A program made the position numbers and the translations under genes. DNA of 64,000 nt from Bdellovibrio sp. BCCA (lineage in GTDB: Bacteria > Bdellovibrionota > Bdellovibrionia > Bdellovibrionales > Bdellovibrionaceae): contig NZ_JBBNAC010000001.1 of assembly GCF_037996825.1 (NCBI RefSeq), positions 744,001 to 808,000 of the forward strand. Direction: 5' to 3'. The number at the start of each line of letters is the position of its first letter. The stretch's first letter is position 1. Positions 1 through 8,103 of the stretch are shown here, one piece after another. The notes under the pieces were generated by a model. It saw only the letters and a program-made list of their open reading frames with translations, did no database searches and was not told where the DNA came from.

Positions 1-1173
1 CATGCTCACGGCACGGCCGTTGGCTGCAAATGGGAAGCGAGAAACCAAAAGATCTGTGTGACCTTTCGCTTTGGCTTCCGCTTCTGTCATACCTGCAGAC
101 GCAATTTCTGGGTCTGTGAAGACAACGGCAGGAACTGTTTTCGCATCGTAAACGCGGTTTTGGCCTGCGATCACCTCAGCCACAAGAACACCTTCATGAG
201 ACGCTTTGTGTGCAAGCATTGGTTGGCCTGCGATATCGCCGATAGCGAAAATGTTTTGAACATTCGTTCGGCGTTGAGCATCTACTTTTACGAAACCGCG
301 CTCGTCAACAGCGATACCCGCTGCTTTCAAGTTCGCTTGGTCTCCGTTAGGACGACGTCCGACAGTCACAAGAATCTTGTCGCATTTAACGACTTCATCT
401 TTACCGTTGATTTCAACAGTGACTTCGTAACCATCTTTCACTTTTTTCTGACCTTTGGCTTTTGCGCCGTACATGATGTTCACGCCAGCTTTGTTCAACT
501 TACGAACAACGATCTGTGCGCAATCTGGATCAACAACGCCCGCAAGCAAAGAAGCCTGAGCTTCGATCACAGTCACTTCTGTGCCCAATTTTCTGAGATA
601 AGAAGAAATCTCTAGACCGATGTAACCGCCACCAATAACAGCAACGCGTTTTGGAATTGTATCAAATGCCAAAGCGCCTGTTGATGAACAGATATCTTTT
701 TCATCGAATTTGAAGCCAGGGATTTCAATAGGACGAGAACCTGTCGCCACGATGAAATACTTTGCTTGAACAGACTCTGTGCCAGCAGAAGATTTCACTG
801 TGATTTCTTTAGAAGTTTTAAACTCCGCTTCGCCCTTAAGAACAGTGACACCATAACCTTTAAGAAGTTGGCTTACTCCGCCTGACATTTTGTCAGAGAC
901 AGATTGTTTCCACTTCACAAGCTGTTTCATATCAACGTCGATCCCGCCTTTGATATTCAAGCCCATTTCTTTGAAGCCATGTTGAGCTTTGTGCAAAAGG
1001 TGAGTCGCTGTGATCATCGCTTTAGAAGGAATACATCCCACGTTCAAGCACACGCCACCTAAGAATTCTCTTTCAACGACAGCTGTCTTAAATCCAAGTT
1101 GTGCAGAGCGGATGGCAGCAACATAACCGCCAGGACCCGCACCAATTACTACTACGTCAAAATTTTGCGCCAT
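1..1173 (-). CDS. lpdA: Dihydrolipoamide dehydrogenase (E3), 3' end outside window
   Basis: This is the FAD-dependent E3 subunit that reoxidises dihydrolipoyl groups of 2-oxoacid dehydrogenases with NAD+. Reading from ATG at 1173, 391 codons are open to the left edge, so about 80 C-terminal residues (the dimerisation domain with the catalytic His-Glu) are missing. The N-terminus has an FAD-binding GxGxxG (VVIGAGPGGY), followed by the redox disulfide motif GGVCLNVGCIPSK near residue 40. A second nucleotide-binding glycine motif (VAVIGGGYIGLE) and the late FAD motif (IFAIGDIAGQPMLAHKA) are also readable. Its ATG overlaps the pdhC stop by one base (TAATG), so it is translationally coupled as the last visible gene of lipA-pdhC-lpdA. 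Confidence 0.96.
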   Translation of the reverse strand, partial: MAQNFDVVVIGAGPGGYVAAIRSAQLGFKTAVVEREFLGGVCLNVGCIPSKAMITATHLLHKAQHGFKEMGLNIKGGIDVDMKQLVKWKQSVSDKMSGGVSQLLKGYGVTVLKGEAEFKTSKEITVKSSAGTESVQAKYFIVATGSRPIEIPGFKFDEKDICSSTGALAFDTIPKRVAVIGGGYIGLEISSYLRKLGTEVTVIEAQASLLAGVVDPDCAQIVVRKLNKAGVNIMYGAKAKGQKKVKDGYEVTVEINGKDEVVKCDKILVTVGRRPNGDQANLKAAGIAVDERGFVKVDAQRRTNVQNIFAIGDIAGQPMLAHKASHEGVLVAEVIAGQNRVYDAKTVPAVVFTDPEIASAGMTEAEAKAKGHTDLLVSRFPFAANGRAVSM

Positions 1174-2813
1174 TAAATCAACTCCACCAACATTTTACCT
1201 GGGTTTTCAATACGAGCAATGAACGCTGCCAAGAAACGAGCTGCAACCGCGCCGTCGATCAAACGGTGGTCCGCTGTCATTGTGTAGTTCATCACTTTGA
1301 TTGCTTTCAACTGGCCATCTTTGATAACCGGTTTTTCGTCGATCTTGTACATACCAAGAATCGCCACTTCAGGATGGTTGATCACTGGAGTTGCGTAAGT
1401 GCCACCGATAGAACCGATGTTCGTCACAGTGATAGTTGCACCCTTCATTTCATCTGGTTTCAACTTACCGTCACGCGCACGCTTAGAAAGATCCAAGATT
1501 TCCTTAGAAATTTCCAAGATAGATTTTTGGTCTGCATTCTTGATCACTGGCACAACAAGTCCGTTTGGAGTGTCTGCCGCGAAACCAAGATTGAAGTATT
1601 TTTTGTAAACGATCTCACCCGCCGCATCGTCGATAGAAGCGTTGAACATTGGGAATTCGCGGATGGTCGCGATCAAGGCTTTCATCACGATTGGAAGGTA
1701 GGTGATCTTCGTTCCGTGTTTCTCTGCGTGCTCTTTCAAAGATTCACGCATTGCCACCATCGCGTCCACTTTCGCTTCATCCATAATAGTGAAGTGAGGG
1801 ATCACGTGTTTAGAACGTTGCATATTTTCAGCAATCTTTTTACGGATACCAACAAGAGGCACACGCTCTTCAGCCGCGCCTGCAGGTCCTTGATAAGAAG
1901 GCTTAGGAATAGACATGCCCGGAGCCGCTGGAGCTTTTGCAGATACAGGAGCTGCGCCACCTTTAGCAGACAACACATCTTCACGAGTCACGCGACCCGC
2001 AAGACCTGAACCGCCAAGAGAGTTGATATCAACACCCATTTCACGCGCCAAACGACGAGTGGCTGGTGTTGCCAATACTTTTGAATCAGCGACAGGCGGA
2101 AAGATTCCACCCGTTGCTACAGTCGCAGCAGATGCCGCTTGAACTGGAGCAGAGTGAGCTGCTGCAAAGTTTGCATGAGCAGAAGCAGGAACTTCACGTT
2201 GAGCGCCTGCTGGAGCTTGAGGAGCTGGAGCTGCCGCGCCTGCGCCGCCTTCAAGAGTGATCATTGTTGAACCAACTTTAACAACTTCGCCAGATTTGAA
2301 TTTCAAATCTTTAACTACTCCAGCTACTGGAGTTGGAACTTCGACAGTTGCTTTGTCAGTCAAAACTTCTGCAATCGCTTGATCCGCTTTTACAGAGTCG
2401 CCTGGTTTTACCAACCATTTAACAAGTTCACCTTCAGTGACACCTTCTCCCAATTCTGGAAGTTTAATATCTTGAACTTTACCACCACCAGTTGCAGGCG
2501 CTGCTGCTTGAGGAGCAGATGCTGTAGGAGCTGCTGCTCCAGCTTTCGCGCCTGTCGGCGCTACAGCACTGCCGGCGTCCGCCGCGAGTGTAATCATCGT
2601 TGCTCCGACTTTCACAACATCACCAGATTTGAATTTTAAATCTTTAACCACGCCAGCGACTGGAGACGGAACCTCAACAGTTGCTTTGTCAGTCAATACT
2701 TCAGCGATAGGTTGATCTGCTTTTACAGAGTCACCTGGTTTTACCAACCATTTTACCAATTCACCTTCTGTAACACCTTCGCCAAGTTCGGGCAGTTTTA
2801 CGTCAGTTGCCAT
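1173..2813 (-). CDS. pdhC: Dihydrolipoamide acetyltransferase (E2 of pyruvate dehydrogenase), two lipoyl domains
   Basis: The E2 core transfers acetyl groups from lipoamide to CoA. The 546 residues show two nearly identical N-terminal lipoyl domains with the lipoylated lysine in TDKATVEVP at K43 and K154. Ala/Pro-rich linkers follow, then an E3/E1-binding domain (about 245-283, ATPATRRLAREMGVDI) and a C-terminal catalytic domain with the acetyltransferase motif DHRLIDG at about 515-521. The very similar lipoyl domains suggest a fairly recent internal duplication. lipA lies 30 bases upstream on the same strand and lpdA overlaps downstream. No E1 (pdhA/pdhB) is seen here, so E1 must lie elsewhere. 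A branched-chain E2 is the alternative; pyruvate is favoured by the lipA/lpdA context. Confidence 0.93.
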   Translation of the reverse strand: MATDVKLPELGEGVTEGELVKWLVKPGDSVKADQPIAEVLTDKATVEVPSPVAGVVKDLKFKSGDVVKVGATMITLAADAGSAVAPTGAKAGAAAPTASAPQAAAPATGGGKVQDIKLPELGEGVTEGELVKWLVKPGDSVKADQAIAEVLTDKATVEVPTPVAGVVKDLKFKSGEVVKVGSTMITLEGGAGAAAPAPQAPAGAQREVPASAHANFAAAHSAPVQAASAATVATGGIFPPVADSKVLATPATRRLAREMGVDINSLGGSGLAGRVTREDVLSAKGGAAPVSAKAPAAPGMSIPKPSYQGPAGAAEERVPLVGIRKKIAENMQRSKHVIPHFTIMDEAKVDAMVAMRESLKEHAEKHGTKITYLPIVMKALIATIREFPMFNASIDDAAGEIVYKKYFNLGFAADTPNGLVVPVIKNADQKSILEISKEILDLSKRARDGKLKPDEMKGATITVTNIGSIGGTYATPVINHPEVAILGMYKIDEKPVIKDGQLKAIKVMNYTMTADHRLIDGAVAARFLAAFIARIENPGKMLVELI

Positions 2814-2843
2814 GTTGAGAAAGTCCTTTCTGCATTTAGATAT

Positions 2844-3773
2844 CTAAAAAACGTTATTTAATTCTTTATTCAATTCCGCCGCTCTTCGCTTTTCGATGAT
2901 TCCCTTCATAAAGAATTCACCGGCACGGTAAGAGCTGCGCACCAACGGACCTGAAGCTACATACAAGTAACCCATGTCCTCGGCTACCTTTTGCCACTCT
3001 TGGAATTTTTCCGGAGTGACGTAATCCACTACTTTGAGATGTCTTGGTGTCGGTTGCAAGTATTGACCAAAAGTCACCACATCGCAGCCAACTCCACGAA
3101 GATCCTTCAGCGTTTGCAGAATTTCTTCGTCAGTTTCTCCAAGACCCAGCATGATGGAAGATTTCGTGTAGCGAGTCGCATCGCGCTCTTTCACCATCTC
3201 CAAAACACGCAAGCTTTGACGGTAGCCCGCTCGCGGGTCCCGCACCTTCGGTGTTAAGCGCTCAACAGTTTCTACGTTGTGCGCATACACATCAGGTTTT
3301 GCGTCCGTCAATTGGTTCACAAGGTTTTGATCGCCGCGGAAATCTCCCGCTAAAATTTCTACGATCAAATTCGGTGCGAGTTTTTTCAACGTCGTCACCG
3401 TGCGCGAGAAATGCTCAGCCCCTTGATCTGGCAAGTCGTCTCTGTCGACCGTCGTGATAACGATGTACTCAAGACTCATTTGCGAAACCGAGTAGGCCAC
3501 CTTTTCAGGTTCAAAAGGATCTAAAACTCCTTTTGGATTTCCGGTCTTCACATTGCAGAAGCGACAACCGCGAGTGCAAACCTCGCCCATAATCATGATT
3601 GTTGCCGTTCCGCCAGACCAACATTCGCCAATGTTTGGGCAGCGCGCTTCCTGACAAACGGTGGCCAGTTTCAAATCGCTCATCATCTCCTTGATGCGTG
3701 TGTAATTTTCGCCGGAAGGCGCACGCACTTTGAGCCACGAAGGCTTCGGAGTAATTGGCTTTTTGACCGTCAT
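2844..3773 (-). CDS. lipA: Lipoyl synthase
   Basis: LipA is a radical-SAM enzyme that inserts two sulfurs into protein-bound octanoyl groups to make lipoyl cofactors, here presumably those on the adjacent E2. From the start used here (309 aa) the auxiliary cluster cysteines are C40, C45 and C51 (CQEARCPNIGEC) and the radical-SAM cysteines are C66, C70 and C73 (CTRGCRFC). The C-terminal RSSY motif is present (VRSSYRAGEF). The frame stays open to an ATG at 3860, but the ATG at 3771-3773 has a good ribosome binding site (AAAGGA, 6 bases away) and gives the normal family N-terminus, so I use it. First gene of the lipA-pdhC-lpdA operon, divergent from sfsA. Confidence 0.95.
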   Translation of the reverse strand: MTVKKPITPKPSWLKVRAPSGENYTRIKEMMSDLKLATVCQEARCPNIGECWSGGTATIMIMGEVCTRGCRFCNVKTGNPKGVLDPFEPEKVAYSVSQMSLEYIVITTVDRDDLPDQGAEHFSRTVTTLKKLAPNLIVEILAGDFRGDQNLVNQLTDAKPDVYAHNVETVERLTPKVRDPRAGYRQSLRVLEMVKERDATRYTKSSIMLGLGETDEEILQTLKDLRGVGCDVVTFGQYLQPTPRHLKVVDYVTPEKFQEWQKVAEDMGYLYVASGPLVRSSYRAGEFFMKGIIEKRRAAELNKELNNVF

Positions 3774-3960
3774 AGTTTGTCCTTTATGAACACTCCCTTC
3801 TAGTCCCGTCATAGAGCATTTGCACTTAATTACGCCATGCATTAACGCGAAGAAATGCACGGGGTTTTTGCATTATTCGGGGTTCCAAGGAAAGCCGTCG
3901 ACAAAAATGCCGGAAAAAGACTAATTTGAGAGTGAAATTAAGGCCTTCGAAGGGACTCCT
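3774..3960. promoter_or_regulatory. Divergent intergenic region between lipA and sfsA
   Basis: A 187-base spacer between two divergent genes must hold the promoters of both. The minus-strand reading frame of lipA continues through its first 87 bases without a stop, but this stretch lacks a conserved protein sequence. I did not find an unambiguous -35/-10 pair for either direction. sfsA has a purine-rich binding site (AAGGGA) just before its ATG. Confidence 0.4.
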
Positions 3961-4689
3961 ATGAAATTTACTCGCAAGTTACAAGAAGGAATCTTCCTGC
4001 AACGCTATAAACGCTTCTTTGCCGACATTGAGTGGCAAGGGCAAAAAATTACAGCCCATTTGCCGAACACGGGGAGTCTGAAGAGTGTGAACAACCCTGG
4101 TCAGCACTGCCTGTTCTCTGAAAGTGACAATCCGGAACGTAAGCTTAAGTTCACATTGGAGATGATCAAGTCTCCGGCGGGAGCGTGGGTTGGAGTGAAC
4201 ACAGCGACACCGAATATTATTATGCGTGAAACCTTAGAGCGTGTCGTCGGTCATCCCGAAATCGTCGGCACGTTTGCACATTGGGCTCATTATGACGAAG
4301 CCAAAGCCGAATACAAAATCAATGGCGAAACCCGTTTGGATTTCGTTCTAAAAAAGAAGGGGAGCGACAAATATCACCACATCGAAGTGAAGAACGTCAC
4401 TTTGAATGAAGATGGTGTGGCTAAATTTCCTGATGCGGTTTCAGAGCGTGGGCAAAAACATTTGCGTGAGTTGATGTCGTTGCTTGATCAAGGTCACACC
4501 GCCGAATTGGTTTTTACAGTTCAACGTCATGACTGTGGAAGCTTTGCTCCGGCAGACCATATTGATCCTGATTACGGAAAATTATTGCGCGAGGCTTATC
4601 ATAAAGGCGTTAAAATTTCGCCTTTGCTGGTAGATCTCAGTCCCGAATCGGTGGAGTTGTCTGAAACTCTTTTACCTCTGAAATTTTAA
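3961..4689 (+). CDS. sfsA: SfsA family protein (sugar fermentation stimulation protein homologue)
   Basis: The 242-aa length and sequence fit SfsA: an OB-like N-terminal part (FLQRYKRFFADIEWQGQ, HLPNTGSL) followed by a nuclease-like fold region with the conserved ETRLDFVL, HIEVKNVTL and FPDAVSERGQKHLREL motifs. In these the acidic residues and lysine resemble a PD-(D/E)xK active site. The E. coli protein was described as a DNA-binding factor that stimulates maltose metabolism genes; the biochemical role is unsettled. It is a single gene, divergent from lipA and convergent with the CBS protein gene, with a shared terminator at 4693-4719. Nothing unusual in length or composition. Confidence 0.9.
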   Translation: MKFTRKLQEGIFLQRYKRFFADIEWQGQKITAHLPNTGSLKSVNNPGQHCLFSESDNPERKLKFTLEMIKSPAGAWVGVNTATPNIIMRETLERVVGHPEIVGTFAHWAHYDEAKAEYKINGETRLDFVLKKKGSDKYHHIEVKNVTLNEDGVAKFPDAVSERGQKHLRELMSLLDQGHTAELVFTVQRHDCGSFAPADHIDPDYGKLLREAYHKGVKISPLLVDLSPESVELSETLLPLKF

Positions 4690-4692
4690 TAG

Positions 4693-4719
4693 AAGGGCTG
4701 CATCGGCAGCCCTTTATTT
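4693..4719. terminator. Bidirectional Rho-independent terminator between sfsA and the CBS gene
   Basis: A perfect 9-bp stem (AAGGGCTGC / GCAGCCCTT) closes a 4-base loop and is followed by a T-rich stretch on the plus strand. It sits between two convergent genes and can serve both. Confidence 0.85.
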
Positions 4720-5136
4720 TTAGTGATGAGCGATATTGGAGAGAGTCTCGTGAGTGATTTGGGCGTCGTGCCCCTTGTTGGCCAAATCGCCTAAGCTCAC
4801 CATGCCTACCAGGCGTTTGTTTCTATCAACTACAGGCAAACGGCGGTGCTGACGTCCCGACATTTTTTTACTGACTTCTGCAATGTCGTCGTCGTCATAG
4901 CAGTAATTAATTCCTTCACTCATCACTTCTTGAACTTTTGTTTTTTTCGGATCTTTACCTTTGGCCACTACGCGAATCGCGATATCGCGGTCTGTGAGCA
5001 TACCGATCATTTTATCGTCTTTCTCAACCGGAATAGAACCGCAGTCCTCTTGTTCCATCAACCGCGCGGCTTCATCCACAGTGTGAGAAAAATTAATCAC
5101 CTTTGCTTTAGGATGCATGATTTCTCGAACGATCAT
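4720..5136 (-). CDS. Small protein of two CBS domains
   Basis: The 138 residues form a tandem CBS pair (Bateman module) and nothing else. The first CBS is at about 1-60 (IMHPKAKVINFSHTVDEAARLM ... GMLTDRDIAIRV in outline), the second at about 68-130 (VQEVMSEGINYCYDDDDIAEVSK in part, then LVGMVSLGDLA). Stand-alone CBS pairs usually bind adenosine nucleotides and act as energy or stress sensors; no partner enzyme is fused or adjacent, so the target is unknown. A strong AAGGAG site precedes the ATG. Two copies of the motif TTTC(A/G)GAGGGAAA lie 35-106 bases upstream in the same orientation. Confidence 0.85.
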   Translation of the reverse strand: MIVREIMHPKAKVINFSHTVDEAARLMEQEDCGSIPVEKDDKMIGMLTDRDIAIRVVAKGKDPKKTKVQEVMSEGINYCYDDDDIAEVSKKMSGRQHRRLPVVDRNKRLVGMVSLGDLANKGHDAQITHETLSNIAHH

Positions 5137-5170
5137 AGGGAATCTCCTTTTTGAAAAAAGAATAAGTCTG

Positions 5171-5183
5171 TTTCCCTCCGAAA
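5171..5183 (-). promoter_or_regulatory. Intergenic motif TTTCGGAGGGAAA, copy 1
   Basis: On the minus strand this reads TTTCGGAGGGAAA, 35 bases upstream of the CBS-protein start. Similar 13-mers occur at 5230-5242, 6176-6188 and 12426-12438, with a looser copy at 9542-9554. All are intergenic and point toward a downstream start. The role is unknown. Confidence 0.35.
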
Positions 5184-5229
5184 GATTCGTTTATTTGAGG
5201 TCTTTGTTAAGTGTCTAAAAACCTCACAC

Positions 5230-5242
5230 TTTCCCTCTGAAA
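5230..5242 (-). promoter_or_regulatory. Intergenic motif TTTCAGAGGGAAA, copy 2
   Basis: On the minus strand this is an exact match to the copy at 6176-6188. It lies in the divergent region between the CBS gene and the L,D-transpeptidase gene. Confidence 0.35.
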
Positions 5243-5276
5243 ACGTGTCGAGAATTCAGTCGTTTCCAAAAAGTTT

Positions 5277-5303
5277 TAAGTTTTAAAAATGAACAGCCGA
5301 TTT
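5277..5303 (+). promoter_or_regulatory. Candidate sigma-28 (FliA) promoter for the L,D-transpeptidase gene
   Basis: TAAGTTTT (5277-5284), an 11-base spacer and GCCGATTT (5296-5303) resemble the FliA consensus TAAAGTTT-N11-GCCGATAA in sequence and spacing. The start codon lies about 31 bases further on. In Bdellovibrio, FliA-type promoters are associated with attack-phase genes, which suggests expression in free-swimming cells. Confidence 0.6.
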
Positions 5304-5334
5304 GCTCTGTGTAACCACATGGAGGATTGGCACG

Positions 5335-6087
5335 ATGTCTTTCTCACCTACAAAAGTCTTGTTCGCAACAGCCATGATGCTCGCTCTTTCTGCCTGCGGT
5401 CCTGGCATTCCTGTTTTGCCGGATGATCCAAACAATGAACCAACCGCTTCAGCACCGAATGACACTAACAACGCAGAAGGTTCCACGGATATTCCATCGA
5501 CGACTGCGGAAGTTCCGGTTGTGAAACCGCCGACGACAGCGGATGCGCGCGAAGAAATTTTAAAACTTTATGATTACGTCGATCCGACGCATATTGTACC
5601 GACGCAGAAGCTGGAAGATGCCATCGTTTATTTTCATAAAAATAAAGCATCCTTTAAAAATCAGTCAGTGATTTCAGTGATTGATTTTAGTCAGAAGTCG
5701 ACGCAGAAGCGCTGGTACTTCATCAACATGAGCACGGGGAGTGTGTGGAATATTCACGTCGCTCACGGTAAAGGCTCTGACAGCAATCACGATGGATTTG
5801 CAGAGAAGTTTAGTAATGTCTCCGGTTCCAACGCGAGTTCTTTGGGTTTTTATAAAACGGCTGAGACTTATCAAGGAAGCAACGGTTATTCGTTGAAACT
5901 CGATGGACTTTCTTCGACAAATTCAAATGCGCGCCCGCGGGCGATTGTCGTGCACGGTGCGTCGTATGTGCAAGACTCCGCAGTAATTCAAGGTCGTAGT
6001 TGGGGATGCCCTGCCGTTTCAACAACGAATCGTGATAAAGTGATCAATATGATCAAAGGCGGAAGCCTTATTTACGCCGCAAACTAG
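5335..6087 (+). CDS. L,D-transpeptidase catalytic domain lipoprotein (YkuD_2 family)
   Basis: A 250-aa predicted lipoprotein. The signal peptide ends in the lipobox LSAC (cysteine near residue 21), followed by a Pro/Thr-rich spacer of about 60 residues. The catalytic domain ends in HGASYV...GRSWGCPAVS, the His/Ser/Cys motif of murein L,D-transpeptidases of the YkuD_2 type. Such enzymes make or exchange 3-3 crosslinks or attach molecules to peptidoglycan; this one would act from the outer or inner membrane in the periplasm. The ATG at 5335 is chosen over an in-frame upstream start because GGAGG lies 9 bases before it and it gives a normal signal peptide. A sigma-28-like promoter precedes it. 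Whether it acts on self or prey wall cannot be told. Confidence 0.85.
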   Translation: MSFSPTKVLFATAMMLALSACGPGIPVLPDDPNNEPTASAPNDTNNAEGSTDIPSTTAEVPVVKPPTTADAREEILKLYDYVDPTHIVPTQKLEDAIVYFHKNKASFKNQSVISVIDFSQKSTQKRWYFINMSTGSVWNIHVAHGKGSDSNHDGFAEKFSNVSGSNASSLGFYKTAETYQGSNGYSLKLDGLSSTNSNARPRAIVVHGASYVQDSAVIQGRSWGCPAVSTTNRDKVINMIKGGSLIYAAN

Positions 6088-6175
6088 TCTACCGGATTTT
6101 CGGCGACTCCCGAAATACCAACAAGACGCTTGCCGGGATCTCGGCAGGCGCCGTTTCATCTCAAAATAAAGCTGT

Positions 6176-6188
6176 TTTCAGAGGGAAA
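6176..6188 (+). promoter_or_regulatory. Intergenic motif TTTCAGAGGGAAA, copy 3
   Basis: Exact 13-base match to the complement of 5230-5242, here pointing toward the methyltransferase gene that starts 76 bases downstream. Confidence 0.35.
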
Positions 6189-6264
6189 AATCTTGGCATT
6201 GCCTGTGCTTTTAAGACTGTCATCACGTTGATCTGCAACGATCGACAAAAACTAGGAGACAGTT

Positions 6265-7032
6265 ATGAGAGCATATTATCAAGGTTACGTAGGTCGTCAC
6301 AACAGCCGCATTTCCAACAATCCAAACACTGTGAAAGAGACTTTGAAAAACATTCTGCCCCTTGGCGGATTGATGGAAAGAGATTGCGTTGATTATTTGC
6401 CTTCAGTTGTGAATGGATTTTTCCCTCATCCTGTAGGCATGAAAGCTTTGGATTTGGGCGCGGGTCACGGTGTCGCCGCAATGGCTTTGGCTGAACTTGG
6501 CTTTCAAGTCGCAGCGTTTGACATGCATCGCAGTTCGGTTTCCATCGTGCAAAAATTCGCCTTGAAACAAGAGCTGAATATCTCTTTCGGCATGGGTGGA
6601 ATCCTGCAAGTGGAGCAACTCAATCAAAAGTTTGATTTGATTCATGACTATGATTGTTTGACACAAATCACTTGTTCAGCAAAACGTGCACACTTTTTGA
6701 ATGCTGTCAGAAATTCTCTGGCGACAAATGGAAAGTTCGTTTTGAAGACAGCGGCTTTGAGCGCAGGTTTCAGTCCGGAAGACAGTTTCGAATCTATTTT
6801 TTTGGATGAGAACTACACATTGTGGAGACAAACTCCCGAGTGTGACGTGGAGGGAGTTGTAGAAAAAGGCGGAAAATTCTGGACAGCACAAAAACGTGTG
6901 GCTCCTGTAGAAATGATTCGCCAAGAACTCAAAGACGCGGGCCTTGAAATCGTGATGGAGGAAATCGAAACTCCTCGCGGAAATCATCCTGCGATTCTAA
7001 GACTTGTTTTGACTAGCGCCCTTGGGCGCTAG
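6265..7032 (+). CDS. Class I SAM-dependent methyltransferase, substrate unknown
   Basis: The 255-aa protein has the SAM-binding motif I LDLGAGHG near residue 70, an acidic residue at the end of the next strand (VAAFDMH) and a motif with HDYDCLTQI, the pattern of a Rossmann-fold methyltransferase. No signal peptide, so cytoplasmic. The N-terminal 60 residues (MRAYYQGYVGRHNSRIS) are not recognised. ATG is preceded by GGAG at a normal distance. The gene stands alone between the L,D-transpeptidase and a lipoprotein gene, and its TAG stop lies inside the terminator stem. The substrate cannot be inferred. Confidence 0.75.
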   Translation: MRAYYQGYVGRHNSRISNNPNTVKETLKNILPLGGLMERDCVDYLPSVVNGFFPHPVGMKALDLGAGHGVAAMALAELGFQVAAFDMHRSSVSIVQKFALKQELNISFGMGGILQVEQLNQKFDLIHDYDCLTQITCSAKRAHFLNAVRNSLATNGKFVLKTAALSAGFSPEDSFESIFLDENYTLWRQTPECDVEGVVEKGGKFWTAQKRVAPVEMIRQELKDAGLEIVMEEIETPRGNHPAILRLVLTSALGR

Positions 7033-7037
7033 TTTTT
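7012..7037 (+). terminator. Rho-independent terminator overlapping the methyltransferase stop codon
   Basis: ACTAGCGCCC and GGGCGCTAGT form a perfect 10-bp stem with a 2-base gap (in practice a 4-base loop), followed by TTTTC. The last codons and the TAG stop of the methyltransferase gene are inside it. Confidence 0.85.
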
Positions 7038-7052
7038 CTTTGCGAGATATTT

Positions 7053-8102
7053 ATGAAACACCTTCTTTTTCTTTTATCACTTCTAAGTTTGCTCGGTTGC
7101 GGTTCTTCTTCTCACCATGTACCCCTCCCGAAAAAAGCGCAGTTCGCATATATCTTAAATAGTGGTGACGATACGATCAGCCAATACAAAGTCTCTTTAT
7201 CCGGAGAGTTAATTCCTTTGGCGACAGGAACGGTGGCAACGGGTGCTTTTCCGGCCTCAATGGTGATGGATGGGAACCAAAAATATCTCTACGTTGCAAA
7301 TTCTAACGACGATACGATTTCACAATTTGTTATTGGCAGTGATGGTGCTTTGACGGCGTTGGGATCTCCCGTCGCGACAGGTTCAACGCCCCAAGGATTG
7401 AGTGTTTCGTCAGACGGTCGCTTTCTTTATGCAATGAATTTGTCGGGTGAAAGTATCACTCAGTATGCGATTGGTACTGGTGGTGAACTCAGTCTTGTAG
7501 CAACAAAGTCCCACGCAGAAGGCCCGATGAATTTAACTTTTTCTCCGTCAGGAAAGTTTGCTTACGTTGTGAATGGTGACACCAGCATTTCGCAATTTTC
7601 TGTGGCTTTAAATGGAACTCTTGCGCCTTTGACTCCCGCAACGATGGCCTCGTCGGGATGTCCTTCAGGTCCATTGGGTGCGACACAGACAGTGGCGGGT
7701 GAATTTATTTATGTTTTAAGCTGCTTCACGGAAGAAGTAGAGGTTTTTTTTATCGGAGCGAACGGCGGTCTCACTTCTCAGGAAATCGTGAAGACGGGAC
7801 TAAGCCCTCAAGGAATGATTGTCGCTGGAAAAAATCTTTATGTCGCAAATTCTGGTGAAGGCACGCTTTCAATGTTTGCAATCCAGACGAATGGAAAACT
7901 GGCGGCACTGGCTCAACCAACAGTGAGCGCTTCGTATGCACCTGAAACTTTGGCTGCGGATGACGTTTCAGCATACGTAATCGATTTTATGGACGGCAAG
8001 GTTCAGCAATACACGGTGAATGCAAACGGAGAGCTGACAGTTTCAGCTCATTCCGCGGTGGCAACAGGTGCAAATCCTATTCGAATTTTACTAAAGTATT
8101 AA
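7053..8102 (+). CDS. Beta-propeller (lactonase/YVTN-like) lipoprotein
   Basis: 349 aa with a short hydrophobic signal ending in the lipobox LLGC (cysteine near residue 16), so a predicted lipoprotein. The rest is repeats of about 45-50 residues with the pattern (F/L)YVANS-DDTISQF-I-DGAL--L---VATG--P, typical of YVTN/6-phosphogluconolactonase-type propellers (about seven blades). Examples are YILNSGDDTISQY, YVANSNDDTISQF and YVANSGEGTLSMF. Related proteins are often annotated as lactonases without proof; active-site residues cannot be confirmed here. It may instead be a surface or periplasmic binding scaffold. No strong ribosome binding site is seen. It ends one base before the convergent HEPN gene. 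Confidence 0.75.
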   Translation: MKHLLFLLSLLSLLGCGSSSHHVPLPKKAQFAYILNSGDDTISQYKVSLSGELIPLATGTVATGAFPASMVMDGNQKYLYVANSNDDTISQFVIGSDGALTALGSPVATGSTPQGLSVSSDGRFLYAMNLSGESITQYAIGTGGELSLVATKSHAEGPMNLTFSPSGKFAYVVNGDTSISQFSVALNGTLAPLTPATMASSGCPSGPLGATQTVAGEFIYVLSCFTEEVEVFFIGANGGLTSQEIVKTGLSPQGMIVAGKNLYVANSGEGTLSMFAIQTNGKLAALAQPTVSASYAPETLAADDVSAYVIDFMDGKVQQYTVNANGELTVSAHSAVATGANPIRILLKY

Positions 8103-8103
8103 A

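Noticed and set aside
1101-2009. 302-aa plus-strand reading frame
   Set aside because: It lies opposite pdhC, has a Cys/His/Arg-rich composition unlike real proteins here, no ribosome binding site and no recognisable domain.
3774-3860. Upstream extension of lipA to an ATG at 3860
   Set aside because: No ribosome binding site there; the ATG at 3773 has one and gives the family N-terminus.
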